Positions 44,986-56,595 of a stretch of DNA of 64,000 bases are shown here, piece by piece. Within the stretch, counting starts at the first letter, position 1; each line of letters opens with the position of its first letter. This DNA comes from Plotosus lineatus (lineage: Eukaryota; Chordata; Actinopteri; Siluriformes; Plotosidae). The stretch lies in contig CM045729.1 of assembly GCA_024760905.1 (NCBI GenBank), positions 78,309,050 through 78,373,049 of the forward strand, in the 5' to 3' direction. Under the pieces are notes generated by a model, which saw nothing but the letters and a program-made list of their open reading frames with translations, was not told the DNA's origin and made no database searches. The translations under genes were made by a program, and so were the position numbers.

Positions 44986-45300
44986 TAAGTCAAATGTCTG
45001 GCTGGAAGGCTGGGTACATGTGGTGGAGATAGAGAGAAAGAGAGGGAGAAACACTTTTTTCACATGCAGTGTGTAATCTCATTTTATTTTTTAAACACAA
45101 TACATGCATACTGTTCTGGACATTTTTTGTCGTGTTGTGATGTTTTTTTTTATTTTTTTTAATTATTTTATTTTATTTTTGCTCCGAGAAAGGTAACCTA
45201 TGACTTTTATTTTTGATGCACATCACCATTGTGTGAACCTTACTACAGTCCAACATGAAGTGCCCTATTAAATCCTAAGGCTTTAAAAAGGTAATGCATT

Positions 45301-45374
<74 letters not shown>

Positions 45375-47049
45375 AAAGTGCCCTTTAATACGCTTTGCCT
45401 GGGAATGGACAGACATAGACAGATGTGTCTGGGGGTTTTACTAATGCATCCCAAAACAGGTTTTTATCCCCCCCCCCCCCCCCCCCCCCATAGGATATCT
45501 CACTACCCTACTGTAATGTCGTGAGGTCACACAAACGTAGCATTTGCGTTGTGAACCGAAAAGGCTTAAAAGGTTTCCCGCTTTGCTCACTCATATGGCT
45601 TTGTTTACTGCGGGCTACCAGAGATCTGAGGTTCCCACAAATGTTTTAGTTAGACTGGAATTCATTTTGTTTATCGTCCATGTCCATATTATCTATGAGA
45701 ATCCCATTTTTTAAAGAAAGATAATTTCCCACTGTCACTTCATTTGTATAAATCCTTCACATTCTTTTCGGTCAGAACCCACAAACTGTGTGTAGTTGCA
45801 GATTGTCTTTTTTATTTTTCCTACAGTGGCTGAGAAACAGAAATAAAGCAAAGACAGCCTAAACCTATGCTATAAAGTCAAAGATAAGCTTCTCTTACTG
45901 TTATCCACTTTGTTTGGGGTCTGGATATGATCTCTTATTTCCTGGGTTTGAGAGATCTGATAAGGATTGTGGGTCTCGCTTAAAACTCCCGCTTTTACTC
46001 ATATATATATATATAAAACATTCATTACCTGCGTCTCATACTGAAACCCTCACACTCTGAGTAATGTTGTTGCAAAAAGCCCCTGATAACACCTATTATA
46101 TTTCTGCTCCAACTGCCAGAAAAATCCACCTTTCTGGCATCCGTGTCCAACTTTCATTCCTTGTATCTAAGGCGGTGTTTATGTGCACAAATATTTTACA
46201 CATGGTTGTGATGCTCTTGTAATGCTGTCACCACTTCAGCTCTTTTTATGCATGCTGAACTCTGACAACTTATATTAACACCTTATTGTTTTTGCTGTGA
46301 AACCCATGGGGAACTACTTCCTGAAGGATTTCTCCTTGCAAAAAGGACAAAATCCTGCATTTTCAGCAAATACAATGATGATGAAGGGTTGTACACGTTA
46401 TCAACCGAGTTGTCTGTAGAAGCGCACCCATCATAGACACTTGTAGAAATTCTGGACGATCTCTCACATTTTTCTCTTGAGACCACTGACCTCCTGTATA
46501 CTCTGATAAGGCCATTCGATATGGAGCCAAAGAAGAAACACGATTCTGTCTTGAAGGTTCAAAGAGACAAGTCAGTCGTGACAGAATGCATGTTTGCCTT
46601 GAGGTTGCCTAATGAGAATGTTCAGTTTGGCTGAGGATGGTGTGAAGGCCTTTGCACTCTTGAGAAATTTCCAGCAATCACAGCCTCTTGTCATTTTGAT
46701 ATTAAACATAGAAATGCATTACTTATCAGTGTACTTGGTTTATTCTTTCCAGTCTTTCTGAAGGATTTTTTTTTAAGGACTAAAATCAATGTGAGGAGGC
46801 AGTGGGTCTCTTGCCTTTTCTACTTACAGCATGTCCCTGGTGTGAGAATGAACGTTTTGACTTCTCCTTTGAGGATATTCAGGAACTTAAGAATGACACA
46901 GCTGAAAGCTCAAATGAAGCATGGAGTAGTGGAAGTCAATTGTGCTCAAGTTATGAAAGAAATTCAAGGTTGACATTTGTGAGCAACTAAAATAAAGTTT
47001 GTGGGCGGACCATCCAATAATATCCAGTAATTCTACTCACATTAAAGTG
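44986..47049. other. Unassigned sequence
   Basis: T-rich stretch 45144-45180, (GT)n at 45304-45373 and poly(C) at 45470-45490. No coding motif was recognised. Confidence 0.45.
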
Positions 47050-47230
47050 GAGCCCTCGCATGGAGTACCATAGTCATGCAATATGGTTTGAATGGTTGTC
47101 TCATGTCCTGTCTGGTGTCTGCATATGGCTACCAGAGGATACCTTAGAAGGCTGGCGTGTCACTGATGTGATGCTGATTGGCTGTTGTGTATCACTGACT
47201 TGCATGATGATGATGGCAGAGTTACAAATA
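47050..47230. repeat. Dispersed repeat R1, copy 2
   Basis: Matches 33841-34010 over several blocks (see there). The copies differ at many positions, so the family is old. Confidence 0.5.
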
Positions 47231-48483
47231 ATGAACGGGGGGGGCACGATTTTATTATTAATAACAAAACTGCCCCCCGACCCAAAAAAAAAAAAAAAAG
47301 GCTCATACACCACTGCTCAGACTTGCACGAAAAAAAAATAAAAAATACAATCTAACTCAGCTAGGCAGACAAACATGCAGGTAAATAAATGTTTAAATGT
47401 TTGGGGTGCAAACACCAAAATCAGAAGCGTGAAAGAACACAAACTTCATAATGGTAATTGAAGCAAAAAGACAGACATCAAAAGAATGACATCGAGCAAA
47501 GCCAGGATCGGACACATATCCATCGACACATCCAGCAGGAGCTCTGCTTTCAGACTCGGCTTGAATCGTTATATTAGGCTAAATACTTGGAAATGTCATA
47601 ATTATCTTTGTTTAAAATGTCCCAGGAATAAAACTGCATTCTAATGTTACATGTACATCATGCTACTGAGAAATAAATTCTGACTGTCACCACTATGCTG
47701 ACAGTGCATAAATTCCAAAAATGTAAGATAAATGCCCCCATAGGAAAAGAAAATCACAATACCAGTGATGAAACGTTTATGTGGAGCATCCCTTGATTAT
47801 AAATCTGGGTACTGGACACAGCTTCCCTTGGCTGGAAGCTCTTGAGGGCTAATTTGTTGACCTTTCATGAAGTGAGGGATGGCATAAGACCTCTTCCCTG
47901 TCACTCACATATAACACGAGCCAATTACTGTGCAGAGAAGGCAGATCCCATCCTCCGAGAGTGTTATGCCACCCCAGGCTTTCCATAGACAGCAGGTTGA
48001 GTAGAAAAAAAAGAAAAAAAAATCAGTCAGCTGGTGTCGCATATCTGGGAAGGAGCACATGCTTGTCTTTCCATCTCAGGATGGCAACTGTTATGTGACA
48101 GAGAAGAACAGTACTTGATGGAAGGCAATTTGAAATCCTCTCAAGAAATGAAGTTAAAAAATAAATTCAAGTATTAAAATATGGATTGCACCCATGCTGA
48201 ACACATGCAGGACTTGGCTCCAGCATTCCCCTTGACCCTGACGACAAGCAATATAGATAATGGATTGGGAGATGCTTGGATGGATAGATAGTGAGCATTA
48301 AAATAAACCATGTAGTGGGTGCTGTTATGTAAGAAATCACAGTCAGTGAGCTTTTATTATTGTTAAATACACCCTGACGAGTACTGGAGCACTTGAAACA
48401 GGTTGATTTTGCAGTAATGACCAGCATATTGTAGATTATACTCAACACCATCCCACTACTCACTTAAGAATTCAATCATTTAA
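47231..48483. other. Unassigned sequence
   Basis: Homopolymers at 47283-47299 (A) and nearby. No gene signature. Confidence 0.45.
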
Positions 48484-48800
48484 TAGAAAGGTGACCTGGT
48501 GGACCAGTGGTTAGCGCATCCACCTCACTGCAAGAAGGTCGTGGGGTTTTGACGCCTGGGCTTGGGCATTGCTGTGTGGAAATTTGCATGTTCTCCATGT
48601 GCTTATGTATGTTCCTTCTGGCTACTTCGGCTTCCTCGCATGGTCCAAAAATGTGCACAGTAGGCGGATCATCTGTTCCAAATTCCCCCCTAGGTGTGAG
48701 TGTCATCCACACTCACACAGGGGTGATCTGGAACAGTCGGCTCCGCAATGTCCAGGATGTACCCCGCCCGGTAGGTGGTTTAAAAAAATGAATGAATGAT
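48484..48800 (+). mobile_element. SINE A with internal fold-back
   Basis: Head GGTGACCTGGTGGACCAGTGG and TTAGCGCATCCACCTCACTG, degraded B box, body TGTGTGGAAATTTGCATG. At 48675-48734 the GTTCCAAATTCCCCCC...GTGTGAGTGT segment is followed by an inverted copy of itself. The tail is shortened and ends in (GAAT)n. Confidence 0.85.
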
Positions 48801-48817
48801 AATTTAACAAAGCAATG

Positions 48818-49142
48818 GGGCAGTGGTGGTCTAGTGGTATAAAGCGCCAGATCGCTGATCCAAAGGTTGGGGGTTCGAGTCCCACTCTCCACAAGGTTGT
48901 CACTGCCCCCCCCCCCCCAGTGCAGCTAACTGTGTTATCAAAGGCTGGCCATGTCTGTCACTGTCTATGGTGTGAGGCATGTAAAAGAACCATTGCTGAC
49001 TTTCGTAAAGAGTAGGCTGCAATGGCCTGGCGAGCTGTCCAGGGTGTACTCTGCCCTCGCCCTGAGTTGGCTGGGATGGGCGCCAGCCTCCCCGCGACCC
49101 TAATTAGGATGAAGCGGTTACAGAAAATGAACTGAAATGATG
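48818..49142 (+). mobile_element. SINE B, full length reference copy
   Basis: Flanked by a perfect 12-bp duplication AACAAAGCAATG (48806-48817, 49143-49154). It has a complete tRNA-like head, a poly(C) tract (48906-48918), a body (CAGCTAACTGTGTTATCAAAG, TGTCACTGTCTATGGTGTGAG, AAAGAACCATTGCTGAC) and the common tail (ATGGCCTGGCGAGCTGTCC, CCTAATTAGGATGAAGCGG). It is the cleanest definition of this SINE in the window, and is probably fairly young given the intact duplication. Confidence 0.95.
48827..48882 (+). promoter_or_regulatory. Pol III internal promoter of SINE B (A and B boxes)
   Basis: A-box-like TGGTCTAGTGGT (48827-48838) and B box GGTTCGAGTCC (48872-48882), a close match to the tRNA consensus GGTTCGANTCC. 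The spacing of about 33 bp suits RNA polymerase III. It marks SINE B as tRNA-derived rather than being a tRNA gene. Confidence 0.8.
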
Positions 49143-49164
49143 AACAAAGCAATGATCCTTTTTT

Positions 49165-49420
49165 TTTTGTATTAGAGTTGTGACAACTGGTTTTGTTATT
49201 GCTATGCTCAAGGTTCTGGGTTCAAGTCCCATTTGTCTGGATGGAGTTTGCATGGTCTCCATGCTTCCCTAAGTTTCATTTGGCTAATCTGGTTTTCTTT
49301 TAGAGTCCAGAGAGGTGCACTGATCATTTTGGATTGCACTTAAGTGTAAATGTGAATTTGAATGGATCCTTCTGTTCCGACTGCAATAGACCTGATCAGG
49401 ATGTCTCTTGCCTGACGTTA
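49165..49420 (+). mobile_element. SINE A, strongly diverged
   Basis: GGTTCTGGGTTCAAGTCCC, TGGAGTTTGCATGGTCTCC, GGTTTTCTTTTAGAGTCC, then a decayed tail. Confidence 0.65.
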
Positions 49421-51287
49421 CGTGAAATTTGATCCAGCTTCTGTGCGACACCACACAACATTTACAGAACCTATAATAAATAAATTAATTAATGGTACGC
49501 TTTGACAGCCTGAAAGTAGGACGATATAAAGAAGTAAAAGACGACTAATTTCATGATTGACTAATAAGAATTCAACAGTAACCTGGAATATCCAGTACAC
49601 ACACAAAGATCCTTCAGAATTCTGTAGATGACGAATATTTACTAAATCTCTCCAGCCGTAAAGGAGCATACAAACAGATGAATGTGAGAGCACTGCATAA
49701 AATCAGGGACGCATCCTTTTCCAATTCCTACTTGGCAGAAGAACCCAAAGAATTCCTCAGACTATAGGTCACCCCACCGAGCTGGGAGCTGTCCCCCCCA
49801 CCCCCCCACCCCACCCTTCTTGCGTTCCCGCTTGTCCTCACCATCCTGGTCACAGATCTGTGAGTCAGTCTCTGGAGATCGCTTAAGGTGGGAGGGAAGG
49901 GTCAGGAAATGGTTTGTGTGTTTATGTGACTAACCCAATCTCGCACCGAATTCACAAGACGTCCTGATTCTCATTTTAACTGGCACCACTTGTAACTCTT
50001 CACACGAGTCCTGTCTTGAGTTCTGACACCAATTTGGTGCACTGGAGGAGGAATGTCCTTTCCCAGATTCCTTTTCGGCAATTCCTCTTCATGAACTCCA
50101 GCTCATTTTCTTTGTATTGGTTAAAATCGTGCATGCTTAACCTGAGACGGAAGGCACTATTTCTTTGCTAATCCATGTAGTTGATGGCTCCCAGGCATGG
50201 TTTCTCATTCTAAATGATATTTTGCTACATCCTACCCGACAGCACTTACCGTCTTAAGGTGTTTAAGCTTTCTGGATGACTTCCCAGAGGGGTGTGTGGG
50301 GGGGGAAACCAGACACGGCCCAATGACATGAAACAGTCAAATTGCTGCGGCCTTTTCCTATCTCGGGGGAAAATTGTTGATCTTTGCTTATTTAGCTTAT
50401 GGGACAGGAAGCGTGTTGTTTTTTTTTTTTTTTTTTTTTTTTTTTTTCAACTTGAACTTCAGGATAAGGAGATAACAGATGCATTGAGGCCCAGCATTCA
50501 TCAGGTTTAAGGTAAAAGGGTCTTTTTTATGTGCACAGAGGTCAGAGGAACACTGTTTGTGTTTTCTCATCATATTATATCAACAGCTGTATGAACTCTT
50601 TATTGAAGAGCCCTCTGGGAGACACGGCATGTGGACATCAGTACACTAACCCTGTGAAATCAGTCACAATCATGTGTATGCACAAACAGGACTTTTCTCT
50701 GATGCAAAATAATCCCTAAGCACATATATGGGTTTAATCCCCTCTGATTTCCTTAAAGTCATTGCATTTGATATGTGTTGCATTAATAAAAAAAAAAGTT
50801 TGTAGAAATGTTTAGAAACAGTTTGAAATGTCAGTGGCATAAAAGCCAAATTCAATAATAACTGAGCCCCCCAAAAAAGCTGAAAACCGACAGCATAGGC
50901 TGAGGTCTTATTCCATGTGAATGAAAATGCTTACATTTTGAATGTATACATTACTTGTATTACATCTACTTCATACAGTACCCTGGGTATGGAACTTAAA
51001 TAAAACAGACGTGACAATCCGTTGGAAAGCTAAAAACCAAAATGAGCTCACCACAATAATATTTTTCAAGAAATCACACACGTTCACGAGAGTGTTTTTT
51101 TTAAGGACACAAACTATCTAGGAATACACAACACAAGATGACAATGCCTTATATGGCTATAATAAAGTGATTGGAAGCAAAAAGCAGATGTTAAAAGACT
51201 TATCAGACTGGTGACCAGTATGCCGGTTGAGAAGGTCATCAGAAATAGGGTGTGTTATAAAGCAGGGAAACAGCAACATAAATATGA

Positions 51288-51331
<44 letters not shown>

Positions 51332-51772
51332 CTCTCACTTGGCTTCCTCTGTGTTATTACCTCATATGTCCTGGAGGACTGGATGGAAGGAAGGAGAAGA
51401 AATAATAGATACTGGTTTGTAGTGCATGAAGCATAGTGCTCTCTGTAGAGTGAATCTAGACATCTTATACCTAATGTTCCTGATCTGAATGGCCTCTCAG
51501 TGGAACATTTCCCCATATGGATTGGCCAATAACCTTTTCCTTGGCCCATCAACACCTAACCAATACAGCCTTCAAATAAAGTTTATATTCTCTCCTTTCC
51601 TCTCTGTTTCTTTATTCAAATTGAAAAAAAAAAAACATATTACATTCAACTCTCAGTGAAATAAATTCCCAAATGCTGAGAAAACAAATAGTGTTGTTTC
51701 ATTGATGTAAGCTTCATTTAGGTTCGGTGCACAGAGCCTCATTTCAAATGAAAATTGTGCACATAACTCAGT
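49421..51772. other. Unassigned sequence
   Basis: Poly(T) at 50420-50447, (CA)n at 51290-51328, a C-rich tract at 49793-49815. No domain in the short open frames. About 2.3 kb with little repeat content. Confidence 0.45.
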
Positions 51773-51905
51773 CATTAATTTTCTGAATCGCTTAATCCTA
51801 ATTACGGTCATGGGGAGGCTGGCGCTCATCCCAGCCGACTCTGGGCGAGGGCAGAGCACACCGTGGACAGCTCGCCAGGCCATCACAGGGTAAAAACACA
51901 CCAAA
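51773..51905 (-). mobile_element. SINE common-tail fragment
   Basis: TCATTAATTTTCTGAATCGC, TTAATCCTAATTACGGTC, CAGAGCACACCGTGGACAGC, CGCCAGGCCATCACAGG. Confidence 0.85.
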
Positions 51906-51939
51906 GTGTGGGGTTTAAGTTTGAATTATTATATTTGTG

Positions 51940-52396
51940 TGAATTGGCCCCGCAATGGTCTGGTGAGTTGTCCAGGGTGTACCTCACAATCGTACCGGCC
52001 GGCTTTTGATTCATGAACCCAGTTAGCTGCACTGAGGGTATAGTGGCAACTAGTGGAGAGTGGGGCTTGAACCCCCAACCTTCGGATCAGTGATTTAACT
52101 TGGCCAACTCCGGGCAAGGGCAGGGTACACCCTTGATAGCTCACTAAGCCATCACAGGGTCAACACTCACATAAACATTCATATTGACATTCACTCCGAG
52201 GGGCAATTTGGAACAGCCAATTAGCTTATTGTGTACTGTGCATGTTTTTGAACTGTGGGAGGAAACTGGAGTACCTAGAGGAAACCCGCGCAAGCACAGG
52301 GAGAACATGTAAACTCCTCAAAGAAAATTTGGGAATTAAACCCAGAACCTTCTTGCTGTGAGGCGACCATATTAACCACTGTACCACATTGCCACC
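51940..52396. mobile_element. Mosaic of SINE pieces
   Basis: A plus-strand tail scrap at 51945-51985 (CCGCAATGGTCTGGTGAG, GTCCAGGGTGTACC), a minus-strand SINE B body and head at 51990-52095 (AACCCAGTTAGCTGCACTG, CTTGAACCCCCAACCTTCGG), then a minus-strand SINE A at 52098-52396 (GGGCAGGGTACACCC, GGGGCAATTTGGAACAGCC, CAGAACCTTCTTGCTGTGAG). The SINE B head is fused directly to a SINE A tail without a duplication. Confidence 0.75.
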
Positions 52397-52463
52397 AAAC
52401 ACATAACTCATTATACTTTGTTTTTTGGCGCTTCAAGTGTTTTTCTTTGGGATGGGGTTTCTG

Positions 52464-52465
<2 letters not shown>

Positions 52466-52545
<80 letters not shown>
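52466..52545. repeat. (TTA)n - (TTTA)n microsatellite
   Basis: About 18 TTA units followed by 6 TTTA units. Confidence 0.97.
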
Positions 52546-52552
<7 letters not shown>

Positions 52553-52808
52553 AAAATACAATATAATAACTACATTGTTAACCGCATATATTGTATCAGT
52601 CCAAAGATATTCCAGAACTCAGCAATATATTACTCAGTCAATAAATCAAAAACTAGGTCTGGAATTTCCTTGTACTGACCTCTCTCTTGTTTAATAGGAA
52701 GTATCTAGGTGTTAAATTCAGAACAACTCAAATTAATAAATAGAGTGGTAAGAGTTGTATGAGCCCCTTTCACAAACAATGATGTTTTTTGTCACATGAA
52801 TTTAGTGG

Positions 52809-53342
52809 GATGGGCAGTGCTGGTCTGGTGGTAAGGTGCAGGATTACCAGTTTGAAGTTTGGGGGTTCAAGTCCCACTGTCAACGGTTGTCAAACAAATC
52901 TGAGGTAATTCACATGGGACGCCACACCACAAGTGAATACTGTGGGTCAAACTGGAAAAGATTCTTCTTTTTCCCCCATTTTATGACACAAGCAGTATCA
53001 GTAGCTTCTTTCTCTCACAAGAGAATAGGGTAGGAAGCACTACCGAGAGGGTATTCACCTTGTTTGTCGTACATATACACCCTGACCCAGTTAAGGATGG
53101 CTAAGGGTGTATGCCACTTGCCCAAGGTGAGCACCCAGACTAGTGGAGGGAAGGAGGTGTCTTACCTCTCTATTCTAGACCGGCTCCAAGCTGGGTCTAG
53201 CCACTGCCCTAAAGTCTCTCACTGTCTATGGTGAAAGGCAGTAAAAGAGCCACAACTGACCTTTATCAAGAGTAGGCTTCGAGCTGTCAGCATGTGATAG
53301 CCTGGCGAGCTGTCCAGGGTGTACCACGCCCTCGTCCAGAGT
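52809..53342 (+). mobile_element. SINE B split by an unidentified insertion
   Basis: The head (GGGCAGTGCTGGTCTGGTGG, GGGTTCAAGTCCC) lies at 52809-52890; the body and tail resume at about 53212 (TCTCTCACTGTCTATGGTG, AAAAGAGCCACAACTGAC, GATAGCCTGGCGAGCTGTCC). About 320 bp in between matches no other SINE B; its right end (GTCTAGCCACTGCCC) may itself be a SINE-like head in antisense. Confidence 0.7.
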
Positions 53343-53368
53343 CGATATATAATCCATACATGATGTCT

Positions 53369-54676
53369 TCTTCTTTTCCTTTCGGCTTTTCCCTTCAGGG
53401 GTTGCCACAGCGACCTTCACCACATCCATAAATCTTCTCTTTGGTCTTCCTCTAGGCCTTCTGCCTGGTAGTTCCAACCTCAGAATCCTACTACCAATAT
53501 ACTCACTATCCTTCCTGTGTACATGTCCAAGCCATCTCAATCTAGCCTCTCTGAGTTTGTCTCCAAAACCTCTTACATGTGCTGTCCCTCTGATGTACTA
53601 ATTCCTGATCCTATCCATCCTCGTTACTCCCAAAGAGAACCTCAACATTTTCATCAGTATGTCATCAGGACCAACTGCCTTTCCATTCTTCATCCTCTTC
53701 AATGTCCTGCTCACGTCACCCTTACTAATCTTTGCTACTTCCTGGTCCTCAACAGTCACCTCTTCTACTCTTTTTTCTCTCTCGTTTTCCTCATTCATCA
53801 GCTCTTCAAAGTACTCTTTCCATCTTCCCAGCACACTTCTGTCATCAGTCAATACATTTCCCTATCTGTCCTTTATCACTCTAACTTGCTGAATGTCCTT
53901 CCCATCTCTATTTCTCTGCTGTGCCAACCTGTATAAATCATTTTCTCCCTCCTTACTGTCCAGCCTATCATACAAGTCTTCATACACCCTCTGTTTGGCC
54001 TTTGACACCGCTACCTTCGCCTTACGCTGTACGTCTCCCTGTACTCCTGTTTACTCCCTTCGGTCCTCTCTATGTCACACTTCTTCTTAGCTAACCTCTT
54101 TCTTTGTACACACTCCTGCACTTCCTCATTCCACCACCAAGGCTCCTTATCTACTGTCCTTCCAGAGGACACACCAAGTACTCTCTGTACTCTCTGTACT
54201 ACCTGTCTCCCGGATCACATTAGCTGTAGTTGTCCAGTCCTCTGGAAGCACTTCCTGGCCACCCAAAGCCTGTTTCAACTCCTCCTTGAAGACAACACGA
54301 CACTCTTCCTTTTTCAGATTCCACCACTTTGTCTTCTGCTCTGCCTTTGCCTTCTTCACCTTTCTCACCATCAGCATCATCCTGCACACCATCATTCTAT
54401 GCTGTTTGGCAACACTCTCACCCGCTACTACTTTGCAGTCACTGACTTCCTTCAAATTACATCGCCTACACAAGATGTAGTCTACCTGTGTGCTCCTATA
54501 GGAGGTATACCTCCGCTTTTATAAGTCACCCTATATTCCTGTTACTTCTGGAAGAAAGTATTCACCACAGCCATTTCCATCCTTTTTGCAAAATCTACGA
54601 ACATCTGTCCTTCTGTGTTCCTGTCCAGGATACCAAACCTGCCCATCACTTCCTCATCCCCTCTGTTGCCTGCACC
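53369..54676 (-). pseudogene. RTE LINE copy 3, antisense, internally deleted
   Basis: Flanked by an 18-bp imperfect duplication, AATCCATACATGATGTCT (53351-53368) and AATCTATACATTATGTCT (54677-54694), 2 mismatches. On the minus strand it starts inside the endonuclease (NRGDEEVM region), passes CRRCNLKEVSDCKVV and the linker, reaches KAVGPDDI in the reverse transcriptase fingers, then jumps to MLRFSLGVTRMDRIRN in the C-terminal region near 53655. About 1.04 kb is missing compared with copy 1, including all catalytic Asp residues. The 3' end is normal. Confidence 0.88.
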
Positions 54677-54694
54677 AATCTATACATTATGTCT

Positions 54695-55615
54695 ATAAAA
54701 AATAAAATGTAAAACTGCCATAGGGACAAAGCACAACAAACCTTGAACATTGAACATTATGGACACTCTTCCACAAGGCTCTACAACTGCTTTTTCCGCA
54801 AATCAACATGGGGGGTTTCAGATGACGTCCCTACAACAGTCCCAGGAATTGGTCCATTTTTTTTTTTCCTGTCATGAAGCGGAAATATCCCTGTTGTGTA
54901 ATGTATGTAACAGGGGCTTCATGCTCAAATTAGAATTAACATGTTTTATGACATAATTTGCATGAAGAATCCAAACTAAATTTTTAAAAAGTCTAATTAT
55001 ATTTGTATGAATTCATATGAGATTAAGTTTGGTGTATTTTGCTTCCAATACATGCTTCATTTAAACCGGATTAATATTTAACAGCAGATTTCTCTAGCTG
55101 CTCCTCTCACCGGTGTGTTTTATAGAAGGAATTTAATTAAAAGGTGGTCATCCAACAGTTCAGCACCCTGGGACTGTTAATCAGAACGCGAACAGACTGA
55201 TAATTAGTCCTCAGGAGTGTAATGAAATCAGGAAAGAGTTTTAAAAAAAAGGCATCAAATATGTTAAAAAGCTTTAAAGATTTAAAGGCGTCTAACTGCT
55301 GATTTAAATTAGTGTGTAATATAAACACAGCCTAACTGCGGAACAGCATTTCAATCAAACCAAAGCCCGGACTGGTTCAGTAACTCGAGTCTCTGACTGT
55401 TTTGATGAGAACCTGGTTCACATAAGGAAAGGTGGAGTAGATCGTCCACTGATTCCTTATCGGGTTTTCCGCTTATTAAGTCATGCAGTCAGCATGAGAG
55501 ACTCTTTGCCAGGGGAGAATCAAAGCTAACTCTATAACTATAATCAGGTAATTAGGGCTGTTTAATGTAATTGTTTTCAGCTCCACATTACAATCCACTT
55601 CTTTCTTCATCTCAC

Positions 55616-55617
<2 letters not shown>
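54695..55617. other. Repeat-free block, possible conserved non-coding element
   Basis: 54960-55560 has no repeats, balanced base composition and several homeodomain-type words (TTTAATTAAAAGG, GATAATTAGTCC, GTAATTAGGGC). No coding potential. Conservation is untested. Confidence 0.35.
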
Positions 55618-55660
<43 letters not shown>

Positions 55661-55754
55661 GTTGTTGTTGTTGTTGTTGTTGTTGTTATAAGAATGGTTG
55701 CAATCCATCACGGAGCTCTCTCTCGCTCTCCCTCTCTCTCTCTCTCTCTCTCTC
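55618..55754. repeat. (ATT)n-(GTT)n and (CT)n microsatellites
   Basis: (ATT)n at 55618-55657 switches to (GTT)n up to about 55688. A (CT)n tract follows at 55718-55754. Confidence 0.95.
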
Positions 55755-56204
55755 GTGCTCTAACCCCCTACATTCTTGAGAACATTCATCAGCATAATCC
55801 AACCCATCCCTTCAGTTCAGCGCTAACCTGAACATAATTTTCAGCTAATCCCCAAAATCAAGTCTTAACAGTCAAACAGTCCTTTAAAAATAGCCATGAG
55901 AAATGTTGAAACCCCACAGCCAACCAGCAGTTCTTGAGAAATAGCTCAGACAAAATGTATTAGGTCAAGGTCATTGTGACAAGGTCAAAGGTCAGATGAT
56001 CAATACAACAGTTTTGCCTTGAAGGCTCAAGCTTAGAGGGTGCTCACAGAAAAAAATGCTAAAAAGTTGTATAGTTGTTGAAGAATTAGATGCTGAAGCA
56101 AAGGGAACAAAAACGGCATTGCGGACGCAGGCAGTGAAAACACCCTGACAGCCTAAAGACTGAAGAATAAAAAGTAAGGACCAGCAGAAAATGTCTTCAC
56201 TTCC
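55755..56204. other. Unassigned sequence with AGGTCA motifs
   Basis: 55950-56000 holds AGGTCAAGGTCATTGTGAC and AGGTCAAAGGTCAGATG, words shared with the older repeat near 22200 and 22690. Probably a fragment of that family. Confidence 0.4.
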
Positions 56205-56267
56205 CAAAAATGTCCTCACTCTTGGTTAAAAAAAAAATTCCGGTCCTCAATATGGAACAAATGCAGA

Positions 56268-56348
<81 letters not shown>

Positions 56349-56359
56349 GCACGCACGTA

Positions 56360-56392
<33 letters not shown>

Positions 56393-56411
56393 GCGCGCGC
56401 GCTCGCGCACA
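56268..56411. repeat. (CA)n with CG-rich right half; long alternating purine-pyrimidine tract
   Basis: (CA)n to about 56344, CACGCACGCACG steps, a second (CA)n, then CGCGCGCGCGCGCTCGCGCAC. Almost the whole 140 bp alternates purine and pyrimidine. Confidence 0.95.
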
Positions 56412-56595
56412 AACGCACACATGCACACATGTAATTCTACACTCCTGGGGATATTTACTAACATGCATTTATTAACCTTCTACCCCACTGTTAAACAGCA
56501 CTGCTCTTGGTGATTCTTACAGTATGATGTGTGTATGTGTAGTATGTTGAATTGACACAAAGCCTTATTTTAACATAAATATTTACCATAAAAGC

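Noticed and set aside
48818..48890. A tRNA gene
   Set aside because: The A and B boxes are good, but the sequence is the head of a dispersed SINE with TSDs. The same head occurs many times in the window in degraded form, and I see no convincing cloverleaf acceptor stem.
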